A stretch of 64,000 nt of DNA from an uncultured Eggerthellaceae bacterium (GCA_934617425.1 CAKTUD010000003.1:62001-126000), one strand, 5' to 3'. Counted from the stretch's first letter, positions 8,133 through 18,276 are shown. Notes: generated by a model from the sequence alone, not told the origin. Made by a program: numbers and translations.

Positions 8133-10322
8133 ATGGAAAAAATCGTCGAATCCTTCGAGCTTTACGGTAAGCAGTACCGTTTCGAAACGGGCGAGCTTGC
8201 CAAGCAGGCGTCGGGCGCCGTTCTCTGCACGCAGGGCGACACCACCGTGCTCGTCACCGCCGTCATCTCGAAGGAAGAGAAAGACTACGACTTCTTCCCG
8301 CTGACTGTCGACTACATCGAGAAGATGTATGCTGTCGGTCGTATTCCGGGCGGTTACTTGAAGCGCGAGGCGCGTCCATCTGAGAAAGGTACGCTTACCG
8401 CGCGCATGATCGATCGCCCCATCCGTCCTGGTTTCGCCGATGGCTTCAAGCATGAGGTGCATATCGTTGCTACCACGCTCGTTGCCGACCAGGTAAACCC
8501 CATCGACACCATTTGCGTCGCTGGTGCATCAGCTGCGCTCACCATTGCTTCCGCGCCGTTCGAAGGTCCTGTTTCGTGCGTGCGCATCGGTCGCGACAAG
8601 GCCACGGGCGATTTCATCTGCAATCCTACTTACGAGGAGTCCGAGAACTCCGATCTCGATTTGGTTATTGCCGGCACTACCGAGTACATCAGCATGATTG
8701 AGGCTGGTGGCGAGGAGATTTCCGAAGAGGATATGCTTGCCGCCATGTCTTTCGGCCAGACGGCTATCGCCAAGTTCTGCGAAGCGCAGCAGCGTTTTAT
8801 CGATAAATGCACGATCGAGACGAAGGAGTGGAGCATCCATCGCGCCGATCCTTCCATCGACGAGCGCGTGAGTCCCTTCTTCGATGAGATGTCCGCTGCC
8901 CTCAAAGACGCTGACAAGCAGTCGCGTATGGGCAAGGTTGACGATCTCAAGGCACGTATTCTGGCCGAGCAGTTTACCGAAGAAGAGTGTGCCGCTTGGG
9001 CAGCCGACATCGCAGCTGCTTTGAAAGCCCTCGAAAAGCACGCCATGCGCCGTATGATCATCGAAACCGGTGAACGTGCTGATGGCCGTCGCGCTGATGA
9101 GATTCGCCCGCTTTACATCAAACCCGGCTATCTTCCGCGCGTTCATGGCTCGGGCTTGTTCCAGCGCGGTCAAACCCAGGTTCTTTCCGTTTGCACTTTG
9201 GGCATGCTCAACGAAGGCCAGCGCCTCGATACTCTCGAGCCTGTCGAGGGCAAGCGCTACATGCATCACTACAACTTCCCGCCGTATTGCACCGGCGAGA
9301 CCGGTCGCATGGGTTCGCCCAAGCGTCGCGAGGTGGGTCATGGTGCTTTGGCGGAACGTGCATTGAAGCCTGTTTTGCCGAGCGAGGATGATTTCCCCTA
9401 CGCTATCCGCGTGGTTTCCGAGGTCATGGAATCCAACGGTTCTTCCTCGATGGCTTCCACGTGCGGTTCTACTTTGGCTTTGATGGACGCGGGCGTTCCT
9501 CTGAGTGCTCCGGTTTCCGGCATCGCCATGGGTCTTATCAAAGAGGACGACGGCGTTGTCATCCTGTCCGATATCCAGGGTCTTGAGGACTTCCTGGGCG
9601 ATATGGACTTCAAGGTAACGGGCACCACCAAGGGCATCACCGCCTTGCAGATGGACAACAAGGCCAAGGGTCTTTCCGTTGAGATCTTGGCTCGCGCACT
9701 CGACCAGGCAAAGCGCGGGCGCGCCTTTATTCTCGATGCCATGTTGGCCGAGATTCCCGAGCCGCGCGCGCAGCTTTCCGATTACGCTCCGCGCATCGAG
9801 ACCATTCATATTCCGGTTGACAAGATCCGCGAGGTTATCGGCACGGGCGGCAAAGTCGTCCGCGGTATTCAAGAGGAAACCGGAGCCACCATCGAGATTC
9901 AGGAAGACGGCACTATCCACATCGCTGCAGTTGACGGCAATGCGGGCGAGGCTGCCAAGAGCATGATCTTGGGCATCGTGAAAGAGCCCGAAGTCGGCGA
10001 GGTTTACGATGGCGAGGTTGTGGGAATCAAGGATTTCGGTGCCTTCGTGAAACTTACTCCCGCTAAAGACGGCTTGCTGCATATTTCCCGTGTGGCGAAC
10101 GGCCGCGTGGGCAGCGTCGAGGATGTTCTTTCCGTTGGCGACGTCATCAAAGTTCAGGTTCTTGAAGTCGATCCTAAGACGGGCAAGATCTCTCTCGACC
10201 GTCTCGACAAACCCGATGCACCTGAGGGAAGCGCTTCTCACGAGCATCATGAGAAGCGCGACAATCGCCCCGGTCGCAACAATCGTGAGGGTCGCCGTCC
10301 TCGTCGTTCCCACGAAGCTTAA
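8133..10322 (+). CDS. pnp: Polyribonucleotide nucleotidyltransferase (PNPase)
   Basis: 729 residues: RNase PH-like domain 1 (about 1-225), a helical linker, RNase PH-like domain 2 (about 310-545), a KH domain from about 557 (IREVIGTGGKVVRGI) and an S1 domain from about 622 (VVGIKDFGAFVKL), then a basic His/Arg-rich tail. PNPase degrades RNA phosphorolytically 3'-to-5' and can also polymerise. The ATG at 8133 matches family starts (MEKIVESFELYG), although the ribosome-binding site is weak (GAAGAGAAAG). The leader carries three hairpins and a terminator follows, so it is probably monocistronic. Confidence 0.98.
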   Translation: MEKIVESFELYGKQYRFETGELAKQASGAVLCTQGDTTVLVTAVISKEEKDYDFFPLTVDYIEKMYAVGRIPGGYLKREARPSEKGTLTARMIDRPIRPGFADGFKHEVHIVATTLVADQVNPIDTICVAGASAALTIASAPFEGPVSCVRIGRDKATGDFICNPTYEESENSDLDLVIAGTTEYISMIEAGGEEISEEDMLAAMSFGQTAIAKFCEAQQRFIDKCTIETKEWSIHRADPSIDERVSPFFDEMSAALKDADKQSRMGKVDDLKARILAEQFTEEECAAWAADIAAALKALEKHAMRRMIIETGERADGRRADEIRPLYIKPGYLPRVHGSGLFQRGQTQVLSVCTLGMLNEGQRLDTLEPVEGKRYMHHYNFPPYCTGETGRMGSPKRREVGHGALAERALKPVLPSEDDFPYAIRVVSEVMESNGSSSMASTCGSTLALMDAGVPLSAPVSGIAMGLIKEDDGVVILSDIQGLEDFLGDMDFKVTGTTKGITALQMDNKAKGLSVEILARALDQAKRGRAFILDAMLAEIPEPRAQLSDYAPRIETIHIPVDKIREVIGTGGKVVRGIQEETGATIEIQEDGTIHIAAVDGNAGEAAKSMILGIVKEPEVGEVYDGEVVGIKDFGAFVKLTPAKDGLLHISRVANGRVGSVEDVLSVGDVIKVQVLEVDPKTGKISLDRLDKPDAPEGSASHEHHEKRDNRPGRNNREGRRPRRSHEA

Positions 10323-10342
10323 ACTTCTCGGCAATCATTGGA

Positions 10343-10374
10343 AAGCGGAGCCTGCTATATGCGGGCTCCGCTTT
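10343..10374 (+). terminator. Terminator after pnp
   Basis: AAAGCGGAGCC (10343-10353) pairs with GGCTCCGCTTT (10364-10374), an 11-bp perfect stem running into TTTTTAG. A classic intrinsic terminator. Confidence 0.9.
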
Positions 10375-10503
10375 TTAGCTATTTAGCGCCTTTTAAGATT
10401 ACGACACGCAAGGGTAACAATTGCCTGATAGGATTTATCCCAAGAAAAATGTGCGGGCTGCTTGCCCGCGATTGGGCACAACGACTATCGGAGGGTTCGG
10501 CTC

Positions 10504-11274
10504 ATGATCGATGTTTGCGTTGCCGGCTGCAACGGCCGTATGGGAAGCGCTGTGGTGGATGCTGTTAGCGCAGCTGATGATATGCGCGTAGTTTGCGGCG
10601 TCGACCCGTTTGGCGCGCGTGATGAGTTCGCGGTATACCCCTCTATCGTCGAGGCTATCGCTGCTCAAAAATTCGACGTCTTGGTTGACTTCACCCAGCC
10701 TGATGTTGTTGCAAGAAACATCAAGGCGGCTCTTGCCGATGGCATCGATTGCGTTATCGGCACTACGGGCCTTACCAACGATGCGCTCGAGGAACTTGCG
10801 GCGGGCGCGAAGGGCGGCGCTTGCTTGTTCTATGCGCCCAACTTTACTACGGGTGCTGTGCTTATGATGCAGTTCGCGAAGGCGGCGGCACCTTATTTCC
10901 CCGAGGCCGAAGTGATAGAGTTCCATCATTGCAACAAGAAGGATGCTCCTTCCGGAACAGCCGTCAACACTGCACACATGATTTCCGATGCCCGTGGTTC
11001 GCATGCAAGCACGGCTCCTGGCAAGGAGACCGAGATTCCCGGTGCCGAAGGTGCACGTGGCGCTCTGATTGATGGCGTACCGGTGCATTCGGTGCGCTCT
11101 ATGGGTTTTGTAGCCACGCAGGAAGTGATTTTCGGCTCTATGGGTCAAACGCTTACCATAAAACACGACTCTTGGGACCGCACTTCTTACATGCCGGGCG
11201 TCTTGTTGGGAATTCGCAGCGTAGGCGAGCGACATGGCCTTATCGTTGGTTTAGAGAACTTCATGATGGGGTAG
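10504..11274 (+). CDS. dapB: 4-hydroxy-tetrahydrodipicolinate reductase
   Basis: 256 residues. NAD(P)-binding GCNGRMG lies at residues 8-14, and the substrate motif EFHHCNKKDAPSGTA begins near 139. It reduces HTPA to tetrahydrodipicolinate in the lysine/diaminopimelate pathway, needed for peptidoglycan. The start is ATG 10504, with GGAGGG eight bases upstream; an in-frame start at 10462 would add 14 unrelated residues. dapA follows after 86 bases with its own ribosome-binding site. Confidence 0.97.
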   Translation: MIDVCVAGCNGRMGSAVVDAVSAADDMRVVCGVDPFGARDEFAVYPSIVEAIAAQKFDVLVDFTQPDVVARNIKAALADGIDCVIGTTGLTNDALEELAAGAKGGACLFYAPNFTTGAVLMMQFAKAAAPYFPEAEVIEFHHCNKKDAPSGTAVNTAHMISDARGSHASTAPGKETEIPGAEGARGALIDGVPVHSVRSMGFVATQEVIFGSMGQTLTIKHDSWDRTSYMPGVLLGIRSVGERHGLIVGLENFMMG

Positions 11275-11360
11275 TTTCAGAATACTTCCGCTGCTGCTAA
11301 ATGGCATAATCCGAATCGAGATACGAGATACGATAGCTTATTCGTCTAAAGGAGCAAAAA

Positions 11361-12257
11361 ATGACTGAACCGCAGTTTGGCCGCTTGGTTACCGCAATGA
11401 TCACGCCGTTTGACGAGACTCGTAATCTCGATTTGAAGCGCTGTGCCGAATTTGCCGACCGCTTGGTTGAAGGCGGCACCGACGCATTGGCCGTTTGCGC
11501 GACCACGGGCGAGAGCCCCACGATTTTCTATCCTCAGAAGATCGATGTTTTGAAAACCGTGGTCGAAGCAGTGGGCGGTCGTGCGAAGATCATCGCCAAT
11601 GTGGGCGACAACTGCACGCAGGACACCATCGATTTCGCCAAAGACGTCGAAAAACTTGGCGTTGATGGCCTCATGTGCGTCGTGCCTTATTACAATAAGC
11701 CCCCGCAAGAAGGTCTTTACCAGCATTTCAAAGCCATTGCCAATTCGGTTGATCTACCTGTTGTCTTGTACAATATTCCTGGACGTTGTGTTGTGAACAT
11801 GACGGCCGAAATCACCTTGCGTCTCGCGAACGATGTCGAGAACATCGTGGCCATCAAAGAGGCATCGGGAAAGATGGATCAGGTTAAGGAGATCGTTGAT
11901 AACGCTCCTGAAGGTTTTTGCGTTTATTCTGGTGACGATTCGGCAACTCTCGATATCATGAAGCTCGGCGGCGTGGGCGTTGTGTCTACAATTTCCAATG
12001 TGGCAACTGCACGCATGAAAGAAATCGTGGATTTGTGCGCTGCGGGCAAGTGGGACGAGGCCGAGGTTGCAAATGCCAAGCTTTTGCCTATGATGGATGG
12101 TCTTTTTGAGACCACCAACCCCATCTTGGTAAAAGAAGCACTGAAACTCGTTGGTTTTCCCGTGGGCGGCGTGCGCCTGCCTTTGATTGATGCAACCCCT
12201 GAGCAAAGTGCTCGTTTGGCGCAGATTATGCGCGAAGTTGGGGTTTTGCTTGATTAG
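11361..12257 (+). CDS. dapA: 4-hydroxy-tetrahydrodipicolinate synthase
   Basis: 298-residue TIM-barrel aldolase. The TTGES motif near residue 49, the YYNKPP loop near 113, the tyrosine of YNIPGR near 137 and the Schiff-base lysine in AIKEASG near 165 are all present. It condenses pyruvate with aspartate semialdehyde, the first committed step to lysine and DAP. SD AAAGGAG lies six bases before ATG 11361. It pairs functionally with dapB upstream. Confidence 0.97.
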   Translation: MTEPQFGRLVTAMITPFDETRNLDLKRCAEFADRLVEGGTDALAVCATTGESPTIFYPQKIDVLKTVVEAVGGRAKIIANVGDNCTQDTIDFAKDVEKLGVDGLMCVVPYYNKPPQEGLYQHFKAIANSVDLPVVLYNIPGRCVVNMTAEITLRLANDVENIVAIKEASGKMDQVKEIVDNAPEGFCVYSGDDSATLDIMKLGGVGVVSTISNVATARMKEIVDLCAAGKWDEAEVANAKLLPMMDGLFETTNPILVKEALKLVGFPVGGVRLPLIDATPEQSARLAQIMREVGVLLD

Positions 12258-12314
12258 ACATTTCGTTTTGCCTGAACGAATTTGGACGCGAGCATCGGTA
12301 AGGATGCTTAAAAA

Positions 12315-12396
12315 GCTGCATTGAGCAGCGTATATGCAAATCTGCCTCTTTAACGAGGCGCCGAAAACACAAGCTGCGATGCGGCTTGCGTTTTCG
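12315..12396 (+). promoter_or_regulatory. Three-hairpin leader upstream of rnj
   Basis: GCTGC/GCAGC (12315-12329), GCCTC/GAGGC (12344-12359) and a 16-bp stem at 12362-12396 (loop GAT, one A-C mismatch, one wobble) follow one another in the 160-base gap between dapA and rnj. None is followed by a T run, so they look more like a leader than a terminator. The last one ends 21 bases before the start codon. Confidence 0.5.
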
Positions 12397-12417
12397 TATG
12401 TATGGAAAAGGAATCGT

Positions 12418-14319
12418 ATGGAAGAAATAAAAGAAGAGAATAAACCACGTCGAAAACATATTGCTGCAGGTCAAAAGAAGACCGATGCTCCTAAAAACAA
12501 AAAAACCAAGCGCGGCGGGGCAAAACAAGAAGAAGCGGGCAGTAAAAGCTCGATTAAGTTCGTGAAACTTGAGCATGAGCGCCCCGTGCTTTCCAAAGGC
12601 GAGGCCCCGAAGAAGAAATCGGGTATGCCACGTCAAAGAAAGCGCTCGCAAAGCCATAAAAACAACGGGTCGAAGTTGCGCGTCATTCCTTTGGGCGGCT
12701 TGGATGCTATCGGCAAGAACATGACTGTATTCGAATGCAACGGCGATTTGGTGCTCGACGATGCCGGTTTGATGTTCCCCGACGACGATCATCCGGGAAT
12801 CGATTTGATTCTGCCCGATTATACCTACGTTTTGGAGCATGCCGACCACTTGAAGGGCATCTTCATCACTCATGGTCACGAAGACCATACGGGTGCTTTG
12901 CCGTATCTGTACAAGGACCTCGATCGCCCTGTGCCTATTTACGGCACCAAAATGACACTGGGCCTTATTGAAGGCAAATTCAAAGAGCATCGCATTAAAA
13001 ACGCCAAGCTCGTCGAGATCAAACCGGGTGATGTCGTGAACATCGGTTGCTTCAAAGCCGAGTTCTTCGCCGTCAACCATTCTATTCCCGGTTCAGTGGG
13101 CGTATTTTTGCAAAGCCCTGCGGGCAACGTGCTCCATACGGGCGACTTCAAGCTCGATCAGACCCCTATCGATGGCATCACTACTGATTTCGGTGCGCTT
13201 GCGCGTTTTAGCAAGGAAGGAGTCGACCTTATGATGTCCGACTCCACCAATGCGATGCGTAAGCAATTCACGCCTTCCGAAGCTGAAGTCGGCAAGGCGC
13301 TCAGGCCGATCATCGCCCAAGCGAAGGGACGCGTCATAATCGCTTCATTCGCAAGCCATATTCATCGCATGCAGCAGATTTGCGACGCGGCTGTTGCATG
13401 CGGTCGCAAAGTGGTGGTCACCGGTCGTTCCATGGTTCAAAACACCGACATCGCACGTAAATTGGGTTATTTGGATATCGACGATAAAGACCTGATTGAC
13501 GCTTACGATTTGAAAGGCATTCCGCCCGAGAAAGTCGTGGTTATGTGCACTGGTTCTCAAGGCGAGCCGCTATCGGCGCTTTCGCGCATTGCGGGCGGTA
13601 TGCACAAAACCGTTTCGATCGACGCGGGCGACACCGTCATCATCTCGGCTACGCCTGTCCCCGGCAACGAAAAGGCCGTTACGCGCATCGTGAATCTCCT
13701 TTCCAAAATCGGCGCCGATGTTTACGACAAGTCGCGCGCTATGGTTCACGTGTCGGGCCATGCTTCTTCAGAAGAGCTGAAGCTTGTGCTCTCTATCGTT
13801 CAACCGAAAGCCTTTATGCCTGTTCACGGCGAGGCGCAGCATTTGCGCGCCCATGCCAACCTGGCTATCGAGACCGGTGTGTCTCCCGACAACGTGTTTG
13901 TTTTGGAGAACGGAGAATCGCTTGAACTCGACAGCAAGGGCGTTCGCATAGGTGAGAGCGTGCAAAGCGGTGTTGTCTACGTGGACGGTCTTTCGGTGGG
14001 CGATACCTCGCAGGATGTTCTCGACGATCGCGTGAAGCTCGGCGCTCAAGGTTTCGCTGTGGCAAGCGCCGCTGTTTCGTTTAAGCAGGGCAAGCTTTTG
14101 GGTGACGTTTCGGTTGAAATGCACGGCATCACCGGCGGCGATGACGAATACATCATCGAAGAGGTGCGCGATGGCATAGCAAATGCCATGCGCAAGGGGC
14201 TCGAAAAAGGCGCAACCGAAAAAGACCTGAGAAAACTTGGCCGCGATGCCATGCTCAATCTGCTTTGGGACCGCATCAAGCAGCGCCCTATGGCCATCAT
14301 GAGCATCATCTCGATATAA
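12418..14319 (+). CDS. rnj: Ribonuclease J
   Basis: 633 residues. A lysine-rich, probably disordered N-terminal extension of about 80 residues precedes the metallo-beta-lactamase domain with THGHEDHTGALPYL near 150-163. The beta-CASP region contains MMSDSTNAMRKQ and SGHASSEELK, as in RNase J. It acts as a 5'-to-3' exonuclease and endonuclease in mRNA decay and rRNA maturation. ATG 12418 has AAAAGGA eight bases upstream; the frame extends to 12334 but that segment is leader. It forms an RNA-decay set with pnp and rny in this window. Confidence 0.95.
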   Translation: MEEIKEENKPRRKHIAAGQKKTDAPKNKKTKRGGAKQEEAGSKSSIKFVKLEHERPVLSKGEAPKKKSGMPRQRKRSQSHKNNGSKLRVIPLGGLDAIGKNMTVFECNGDLVLDDAGLMFPDDDHPGIDLILPDYTYVLEHADHLKGIFITHGHEDHTGALPYLYKDLDRPVPIYGTKMTLGLIEGKFKEHRIKNAKLVEIKPGDVVNIGCFKAEFFAVNHSIPGSVGVFLQSPAGNVLHTGDFKLDQTPIDGITTDFGALARFSKEGVDLMMSDSTNAMRKQFTPSEAEVGKALRPIIAQAKGRVIIASFASHIHRMQQICDAAVACGRKVVVTGRSMVQNTDIARKLGYLDIDDKDLIDAYDLKGIPPEKVVVMCTGSQGEPLSALSRIAGGMHKTVSIDAGDTVIISATPVPGNEKAVTRIVNLLSKIGADVYDKSRAMVHVSGHASSEELKLVLSIVQPKAFMPVHGEAQHLRAHANLAIETGVSPDNVFVLENGESLELDSKGVRIGESVQSGVVYVDGLSVGDTSQDVLDDRVKLGAQGFAVASAAVSFKQGKLLGDVSVEMHGITGGDDEYIIEEVRDGIANAMRKGLEKGATEKDLRKLGRDAMLNLLWDRIKQRPMAIMSIISI

Positions 14320-14326
14320 TCGAATG

Positions 14327-14360
14327 CATGTTGCTGCGCTCGCTGAAGCGCGGCAACATG
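14327..14360 (+). terminator. Strong hairpin between rnj and ftsK
   Basis: CATGTTGC-T-GCGC pairs with GCGC-G-GCAACATG (13 bp including one wobble, 8-base loop), starting seven bases after the rnj stop. It lacks a T run, so it may be a U-less terminator or mRNA-stabilising hairpin. Confidence 0.5.
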
Positions 14361-14400
14361 CGCAATGCAGCACGTAAACGCAGTAGTAAAAGGAGCATGT

Positions 14401-16878
14401 GTGGCTGGAAGCAGTTCTTCCTCGCGTGCAGGACGCGACAGGATATCGTCCAAAGCCAAATCGCAAGAAGCCTCTCAAAAGCGAAAAGCAAAAAAAGCGG
14501 CATCTCCTTCGGAGAAGAAGGCCGCGCGCAAGCGTGCGAATGATCACATGCAAGAGGAGCTTCCCGCACGTGCGCCTATCATCGATGCACAGGCACGTCG
14601 AACCATAGCAGGCATCGTTTTCATTGTTTGCGCACTTGCGCTGATTCTCGTCATGCTTGTACCCTCAAACGGGGTGTTTGCAGCCTTTGCAAGTAAGGGA
14701 TTGCGCTTGCTTTTGGGCATCGGTGCCTATGCGCTGCCGTTTTTGCTTGCGATTATCGGGGTTACTTTCGTCGCGCGCTTTGCCGAGGAACGTATTTCAG
14801 CGCGTTCGGCGTTGGGTCTGGGATTGATCTTCGTCGCCGTTTTGGCGATGTTTTCGTTGTTTACGCCTGCAGCTGCGGGTGTGTCCGACGCCGCATCGAA
14901 CCTGTTTACCGAATCGCAGCTTGTGTCACGCGGAGGGTATTTAGGCGCTGCGATCGCCTGGGTTGGCCTTTCGCTTTTCGGCGTGCCGGTTTCGGTTGTC
15001 ATACTGCTGGGTGTTGTGGCTATAGGCCTGGTGATAATCGGTTTTTCCGTAAACAAGCTCGCGCTTGCCATTCGGACGAAAGCGCAGCATCGTGCCAAGC
15101 TCGAAGAGTCACAGCTTGGCGTTTTAGGTGCCGAGCCTTATACGGCATCCGCAGCTGCTTCGCCAACCGAGAGGATCTCGGCAAGCGAATCGCGTCTAAG
15201 GCACGATGCCCAAGCGGTGCAAACACGGTCGCTTCGTCGCGAGCAGGCGCGCTCTAACTCGCAAACGCGTTCTCTTACACGCAGTCTCGGTGTGCGCGAA
15301 GCTGCGCATCAAGATGAATCGAGCGACGGGAGGGGTGCAAACTTTGCAGTCGTCGCGCAGCCAAAACAGACTTCGAAAAAAACCGAACAACAAGAAGGTG
15401 CTTACGTGCTGCCTTCTTTCGATTTGCTGCACGTAAGCAAGCCGACCAAACGCACGAAGGCCATGGAAGCCGAGCTTACCGAGACCGCTGCGAATCTCCA
15501 ACGCACTCTCGAGGATTTCGGCATTTTGGCCACGGTCGTCGATTGGGTCGCCGGTCCCACGGTGACGCTTTTCGAAGTCGATTTGCCGCCCGGCGTGCGT
15601 GTAAGTCGCATAACCGCACTGAACGACGATATCGCTTTGGCGCTTGCCGCGCCCGGCGTGCGTATTTTCGCCCCCATCCCCGGAACGCATTACGTTGGCA
15701 TCGAGGTGCCCAACATCACGCGTGAAAACGTTCTTTTGGGCGATGTGCTTAAATTCGCCGACGGAGGGCCTCTCGAGATGGCTATCGGCAAGGACGTCGA
15801 GGGCAACCCCGTCGTCTGCGATCTTGCGAAGATGCCGCATTTGCTTATCGGCGGCACCACGGGTTCGGGCAAATCGGTGGGGATCAACTCCATGATCATG
15901 TCCATGATCATGCGCGCAACCCCTGATGAGGTTCGATTCATCATGATCGACCCCAAAAGAGTGGAGTTCTCTCCCTACAACGGCATACCTCATCTTTATG
16001 TCCCCGTGGTCACCGAGGCAAAAGAGGCTGCAAGCGCTCTTTCATGGGGCGTGGCCGAGATGGAGCGCCGCCTGAAGGTGTTCTCGAAAGTGGGAGCGCG
16101 CAATATCGGTGAGTACAACGACATGATCGCTGCAGGCGCCCTCGATGACGAGTCGGCTGAGAAACTGCCCTATATCGTCATCGTCATCGACGAGCTTGCC
16201 GACCTTATGATGAACGTCGGCAAAGAGGTTGAATTTTCCATCAGCCGCATAGCGCAGCTGGCTCGCGCCGCGGGTATTCATCTGATCGTGGCTACGCAGC
16301 GTCCTTCCGCCAATGTAGTGACGGGCCTTATCAAGGCGAATATCACCAATCGTATGGCATTCAACGTGGCTTCCGGCTTGGATAGTCGCGTTATCTTGGA
16401 TGTGTCAGGGGCTGAAAGCCTTATCGGCAAGGGAGATTTGCTGCTTTCCAAGCCGGAATACGCCAAGCCGCGCCGTATCCAGGGTTGCTGGGTGTCTCCT
16501 GAGGAGATCGCTTCGGTGGTGGATGCCGCAAAAGCCCAAGGCGAGCCGGTGTATCATTCCGAAATCCTCAAGACGAACCTCATCACGTTGGGCGATTCGC
16601 AACCCGATGGTTCGGGTGGCAGCGTAAGCGCCGACGACCCGCTTTTGTGGGACGCGGCCGACATAGTCGTCGCGAGCGGCATGGGGTCCACCTCGAATAT
16701 TCAACGCAAGCTTAAAGTGGGTTATTCGCGTGCGGGTCGTATAATGGATATGCTTGAAGAAAAAGGCGTGGTCGGGCCGCCTAACGGCTCGAAACCGCGT
16801 GACGTGTTGGTTGACTCGCTCGAACTCGAGTCGCTGAAGGCTTTTGAGGCAAACGATGAGCTTGAACGGGAGGAATAA
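14401..16878 (+). CDS. ftsK: DNA translocase FtsK/SpoIIIE
   Basis: 825 residues from GTG 14401 (AAAAGGAG eight bases upstream). A basic N-terminus leads into four membrane helices (about 65-220) and a Ser/Arg/Gln-rich linker. The motor carries Walker A GGTTGSGKSVG near 483-493 and Walker B IVIVIDELADLMM near 597. The C-terminal winged-helix gamma domain, which would read KOPS-like sites, contains TSNIQRKLKVGYSRAGRI. FtsK pumps the chromosome terminus through the septum. The frame extends to 14365 without a ribosome-binding site. The RodZ-like gene follows after one base. Confidence 0.96.
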   Translation: MAGSSSSSRAGRDRISSKAKSQEASQKRKAKKAASPSEKKAARKRANDHMQEELPARAPIIDAQARRTIAGIVFIVCALALILVMLVPSNGVFAAFASKGLRLLLGIGAYALPFLLAIIGVTFVARFAEERISARSALGLGLIFVAVLAMFSLFTPAAAGVSDAASNLFTESQLVSRGGYLGAAIAWVGLSLFGVPVSVVILLGVVAIGLVIIGFSVNKLALAIRTKAQHRAKLEESQLGVLGAEPYTASAAASPTERISASESRLRHDAQAVQTRSLRREQARSNSQTRSLTRSLGVREAAHQDESSDGRGANFAVVAQPKQTSKKTEQQEGAYVLPSFDLLHVSKPTKRTKAMEAELTETAANLQRTLEDFGILATVVDWVAGPTVTLFEVDLPPGVRVSRITALNDDIALALAAPGVRIFAPIPGTHYVGIEVPNITRENVLLGDVLKFADGGPLEMAIGKDVEGNPVVCDLAKMPHLLIGGTTGSGKSVGINSMIMSMIMRATPDEVRFIMIDPKRVEFSPYNGIPHLYVPVVTEAKEAASALSWGVAEMERRLKVFSKVGARNIGEYNDMIAAGALDDESAEKLPYIVIVIDELADLMMNVGKEVEFSISRIAQLARAAGIHLIVATQRPSANVVTGLIKANITNRMAFNVASGLDSRVILDVSGAESLIGKGDLLLSKPEYAKPRRIQGCWVSPEEIASVVDAAKAQGEPVYHSEILKTNLITLGDSQPDGSGGSVSADDPLLWDAADIVVASGMGSTSNIQRKLKVGYSRAGRIMDMLEEKGVVGPPNGSKPRDVLVDSLELESLKAFEANDELEREE

Positions 16879-16879
16879 C

Positions 16880-18232
16880 ATGGCGCAAGTGTCTTGCGGA
16901 ACCGTGTTGCGAAAAGCTCGCGAGAAAAAAGGCTACGATCTCGATTACGTGGCGCGTCGTTTGCGCATCCGCCCCGATATTCTGCGCGCTATCGAGAGCA
17001 GCGATTTCGCGAACATGCCCCCAAGGGGATATACGCGCAACATGATCAACGCATACGCGCGTCTTTTGGGGCTCAACCCGACGGAAACCGTGAACATGTA
17101 TCTCGATGATATGTTCGCGAATCAGGTAAAGCGCACGCGTTCTTCTTCTGCTCAGCCGTTCGAGGTGGGGCATGAGAGGCGTTTTTCGCGCGACAATGTA
17201 CGTAGCGAGAAGGATGAAGGCGATACTCGCTCGTCCTCGTCGAGCCGGCGTTCCGCGCGCAAGCATGACGGTATTCGCGATTTGTACGATGATCGAACCG
17301 AATATGCTCGCCGCAGCTACGGCATCGACGATGGAAGGGAAGAGCGCGAAGATGATTGGCGCTCTCCTAATCGCAACGCTTCGCTTAAAACCGCCTCGTC
17401 GCGCCCTTCGGCGCGCACAGACAAGGAAAGTCGCAGCAGCCAGCGCGGCTATTCCGATAGAGCTAGGCGTTCGTCGTCGTATGGACCGAATGGTTATCGG
17501 GCTTCTCAGTCGGCAAGCATACTCGACACGTTCGGGTCATTGGCGTCGAGCCTCGGGGGACATCGTGACGCGCACGCATCGCAAGGTTCGTACAACAGCG
17601 GCTATGGCAGCATATATTCTGGTCGTTCGACTAATTCGGGCTTGGTCGGTCGCATGCCGATCATCATTGCGGCTCTCGTGGCGTTGATCATCATCATCGT
17701 TGTTTTGTCGATCGTGATAGGTGGACGCAACAGCGCTCCGACCGATGTCTCCACCTTGCCAGTGACGGGCATCTCCGACACTACGACCGACGAGGACGCC
17801 ACCGCGGTCGAAGAAAAGACGATGGAGCTCGCACCTACAAGTGCTCAGGTGAAGTATGAAGTCAAAAGCGGTCAATCCGCTTACGTCGAGATATATCAAG
17901 ATGGTGGCGAGGCCGAACCCAAGATGCTCACCGGCCCCACCTCCGAAAGTATCGAGGTTACCGGTACCTGGACTATAACCACGTGGGCGAAAGACGCCAT
18001 CACTCTCACGGTTGATGGCGAGAAGGTCGATCTTTCGACGAGCAGTGATTATGGCGGGATGTATGCTTACACGGTCGACTTCAACAAGATACTCGACGAT
18101 TGGAATAAAGAACACAACACCACGAAGAGTTCCTCGGGGTCGGCTTCTTCGAGCACGTCGGGACAGGCAAGCTCTGCGTCCTCGAGCAGCTCTTCTTCGT
18201 CAGGCGCTTCGAGTTCCAACGGCGCCAACTAA
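16880..18232 (+). CDS. RodZ-like cytoskeletal HTH membrane protein
   Basis: 450 residues. An HTH_25 domain (about 5-75: VLRKAREKKGYDLDYVARRL, ARLLGLNPTE) is followed by a long Arg/Ser-rich linker. One membrane helix lies near 258-280, then an extracytoplasmic beta domain resembling DUF4115, and a tail of about 40 almost pure serine, alanine and glycine. RodZ links MreB to elongation machinery; many Coriobacteriia are short rods or cocci, so the role here is open. GGAGG precedes ATG 16880, which is one base after the ftsK stop, so the two are coupled. Confidence 0.8.
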   Translation: MAQVSCGTVLRKAREKKGYDLDYVARRLRIRPDILRAIESSDFANMPPRGYTRNMINAYARLLGLNPTETVNMYLDDMFANQVKRTRSSSAQPFEVGHERRFSRDNVRSEKDEGDTRSSSSSRRSARKHDGIRDLYDDRTEYARRSYGIDDGREEREDDWRSPNRNASLKTASSRPSARTDKESRSSQRGYSDRARRSSSYGPNGYRASQSASILDTFGSLASSLGGHRDAHASQGSYNSGYGSIYSGRSTNSGLVGRMPIIIAALVALIIIIVVLSIVIGGRNSAPTDVSTLPVTGISDTTTDEDATAVEEKTMELAPTSAQVKYEVKSGQSAYVEIYQDGGEAEPKMLTGPTSESIEVTGTWTITTWAKDAITLTVDGEKVDLSTSSDYGGMYAYTVDFNKILDDWNKEHNTTKSSSGSASSSTSGQASSASSSSSSSSGASSSNGAN

Positions 18233-18276
18233 ACAAGAACGTATACGACGCTTCGCGTTGAATCGAAAGGAACATC

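Noticed and set aside
8529..10334. 601-codon open frame on the minus strand opposite pnp
   Set aside because: Shadow of the PNPase codon bias; no ribosome-binding site or recognisable domain, while pnp is certain.
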